From CAVQBP01 sp964448105 (GTDB lineage Bacteria > Bacteroidota > Ignavibacteria > Ignavibacteriales > Ignavibacteriaceae), in NCBI GenBank assembly GCA_964448105.1, contig CAYUVK010000167.1:1-6065 (forward strand): a stretch of 6,065 nt of DNA, given 5' to 3'. Of this stretch, positions 5,979 to 6,065 are shown piece by piece. The translations under genes and the position numbers were made by a program. The notes beneath the pieces were generated by a model. It was given only the letters and a program-made list of their open reading frames with translations, searched no databases and was not told the DNA's origin. Each line of letters starts with the position of its first letter. The first letter of the stretch is position 1.

Positions 5979-6065
5979 AATAAATAGTAATTATTGCATA
6001 AAAATGTCATATTTTATGCCACTTAGAAGGTTAATAAATAAGCAATAATAAAAATTCACAAAATT

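Noticed and set aside
6004..6048. 14-codon plus-strand frame with ATG
   Set aside because: Too short, no ribosome-binding site and no recognisable peptide.
5991..6065. Minus-strand frame open from the right edge for 24 codons to a TAA at 5993-5991
   Set aside because: It could be the tail of an upstream gene, but it is short, Phe/Ile/Tyr-rich and without motif; such runs occur by chance.

Overview
This AT-rich bacterial window is a chromosomal stretch of housekeeping and cell-envelope genes. No mobile element, CRISPR array, tRNA or rRNA is visible. The composition, gene types and mixed use of Shine-Dalgarno sites would fit a member of the Bacteroidota/Ignavibacteria (FCB) assemblage. That placement is an impression from gene style, not a demonstrated assignment. 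Clear AGGAG-type sites precede cysK, the four-helix-bundle gene and the second glycosyltransferase gene. The cysE, aminotransferase, receiver and first glycosyltransferase genes have weak or no sites.

Left part (1-923, minus strand): a D-amino-acid aminotransferase gene is followed after 14 bases by the first 22 codons of a secreted-protein gene that runs off the left edge. Its visible part is a signal peptide. Across a 104-base divergent gap, the plus strand carries a two-gene cysteine operon (1028-2815): cysE (serine O-acetyltransferase) then cysK (cysteine synthase). Together they convert L-serine, acetyl-CoA and sulfide to L-cysteine. CysE ends in isoleucine, as do CysE proteins that dock into the CysK active site. 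A hairpin at 2834-2862 closes this operon.

Middle part (2992-3933): a small four-helix-bundle protein resembling the DUF2383/PA2169 family (minus strand) is divergent from a stand-alone CheY-like receiver protein (plus strand). They share a 150-base gap that holds a 7-bp inverted repeat. A 20-bp perfect palindrome covers the stop codon of the small gene.

Right part (3961-5930, minus strand): two family-2 glycosyltransferases, each with two C-terminal membrane segments, overlap by one base (TAATG). The upstream one keeps all catalytic motifs of the GtrB/ArnC/DPM1-like polyprenyl-phosphate glycosyltransferases. The downstream one has the same architecture but has lost the Asp residues of the DxD-type motif. 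This is the most interesting point in the window. The last 135 bases (5931-6065) hold a candidate promoter for the pair and nothing else I can support.

I see no strong sign of a wholly new system. The best leads are the degenerate glycosyltransferase partner and the four-helix-bundle/receiver divergent pair.
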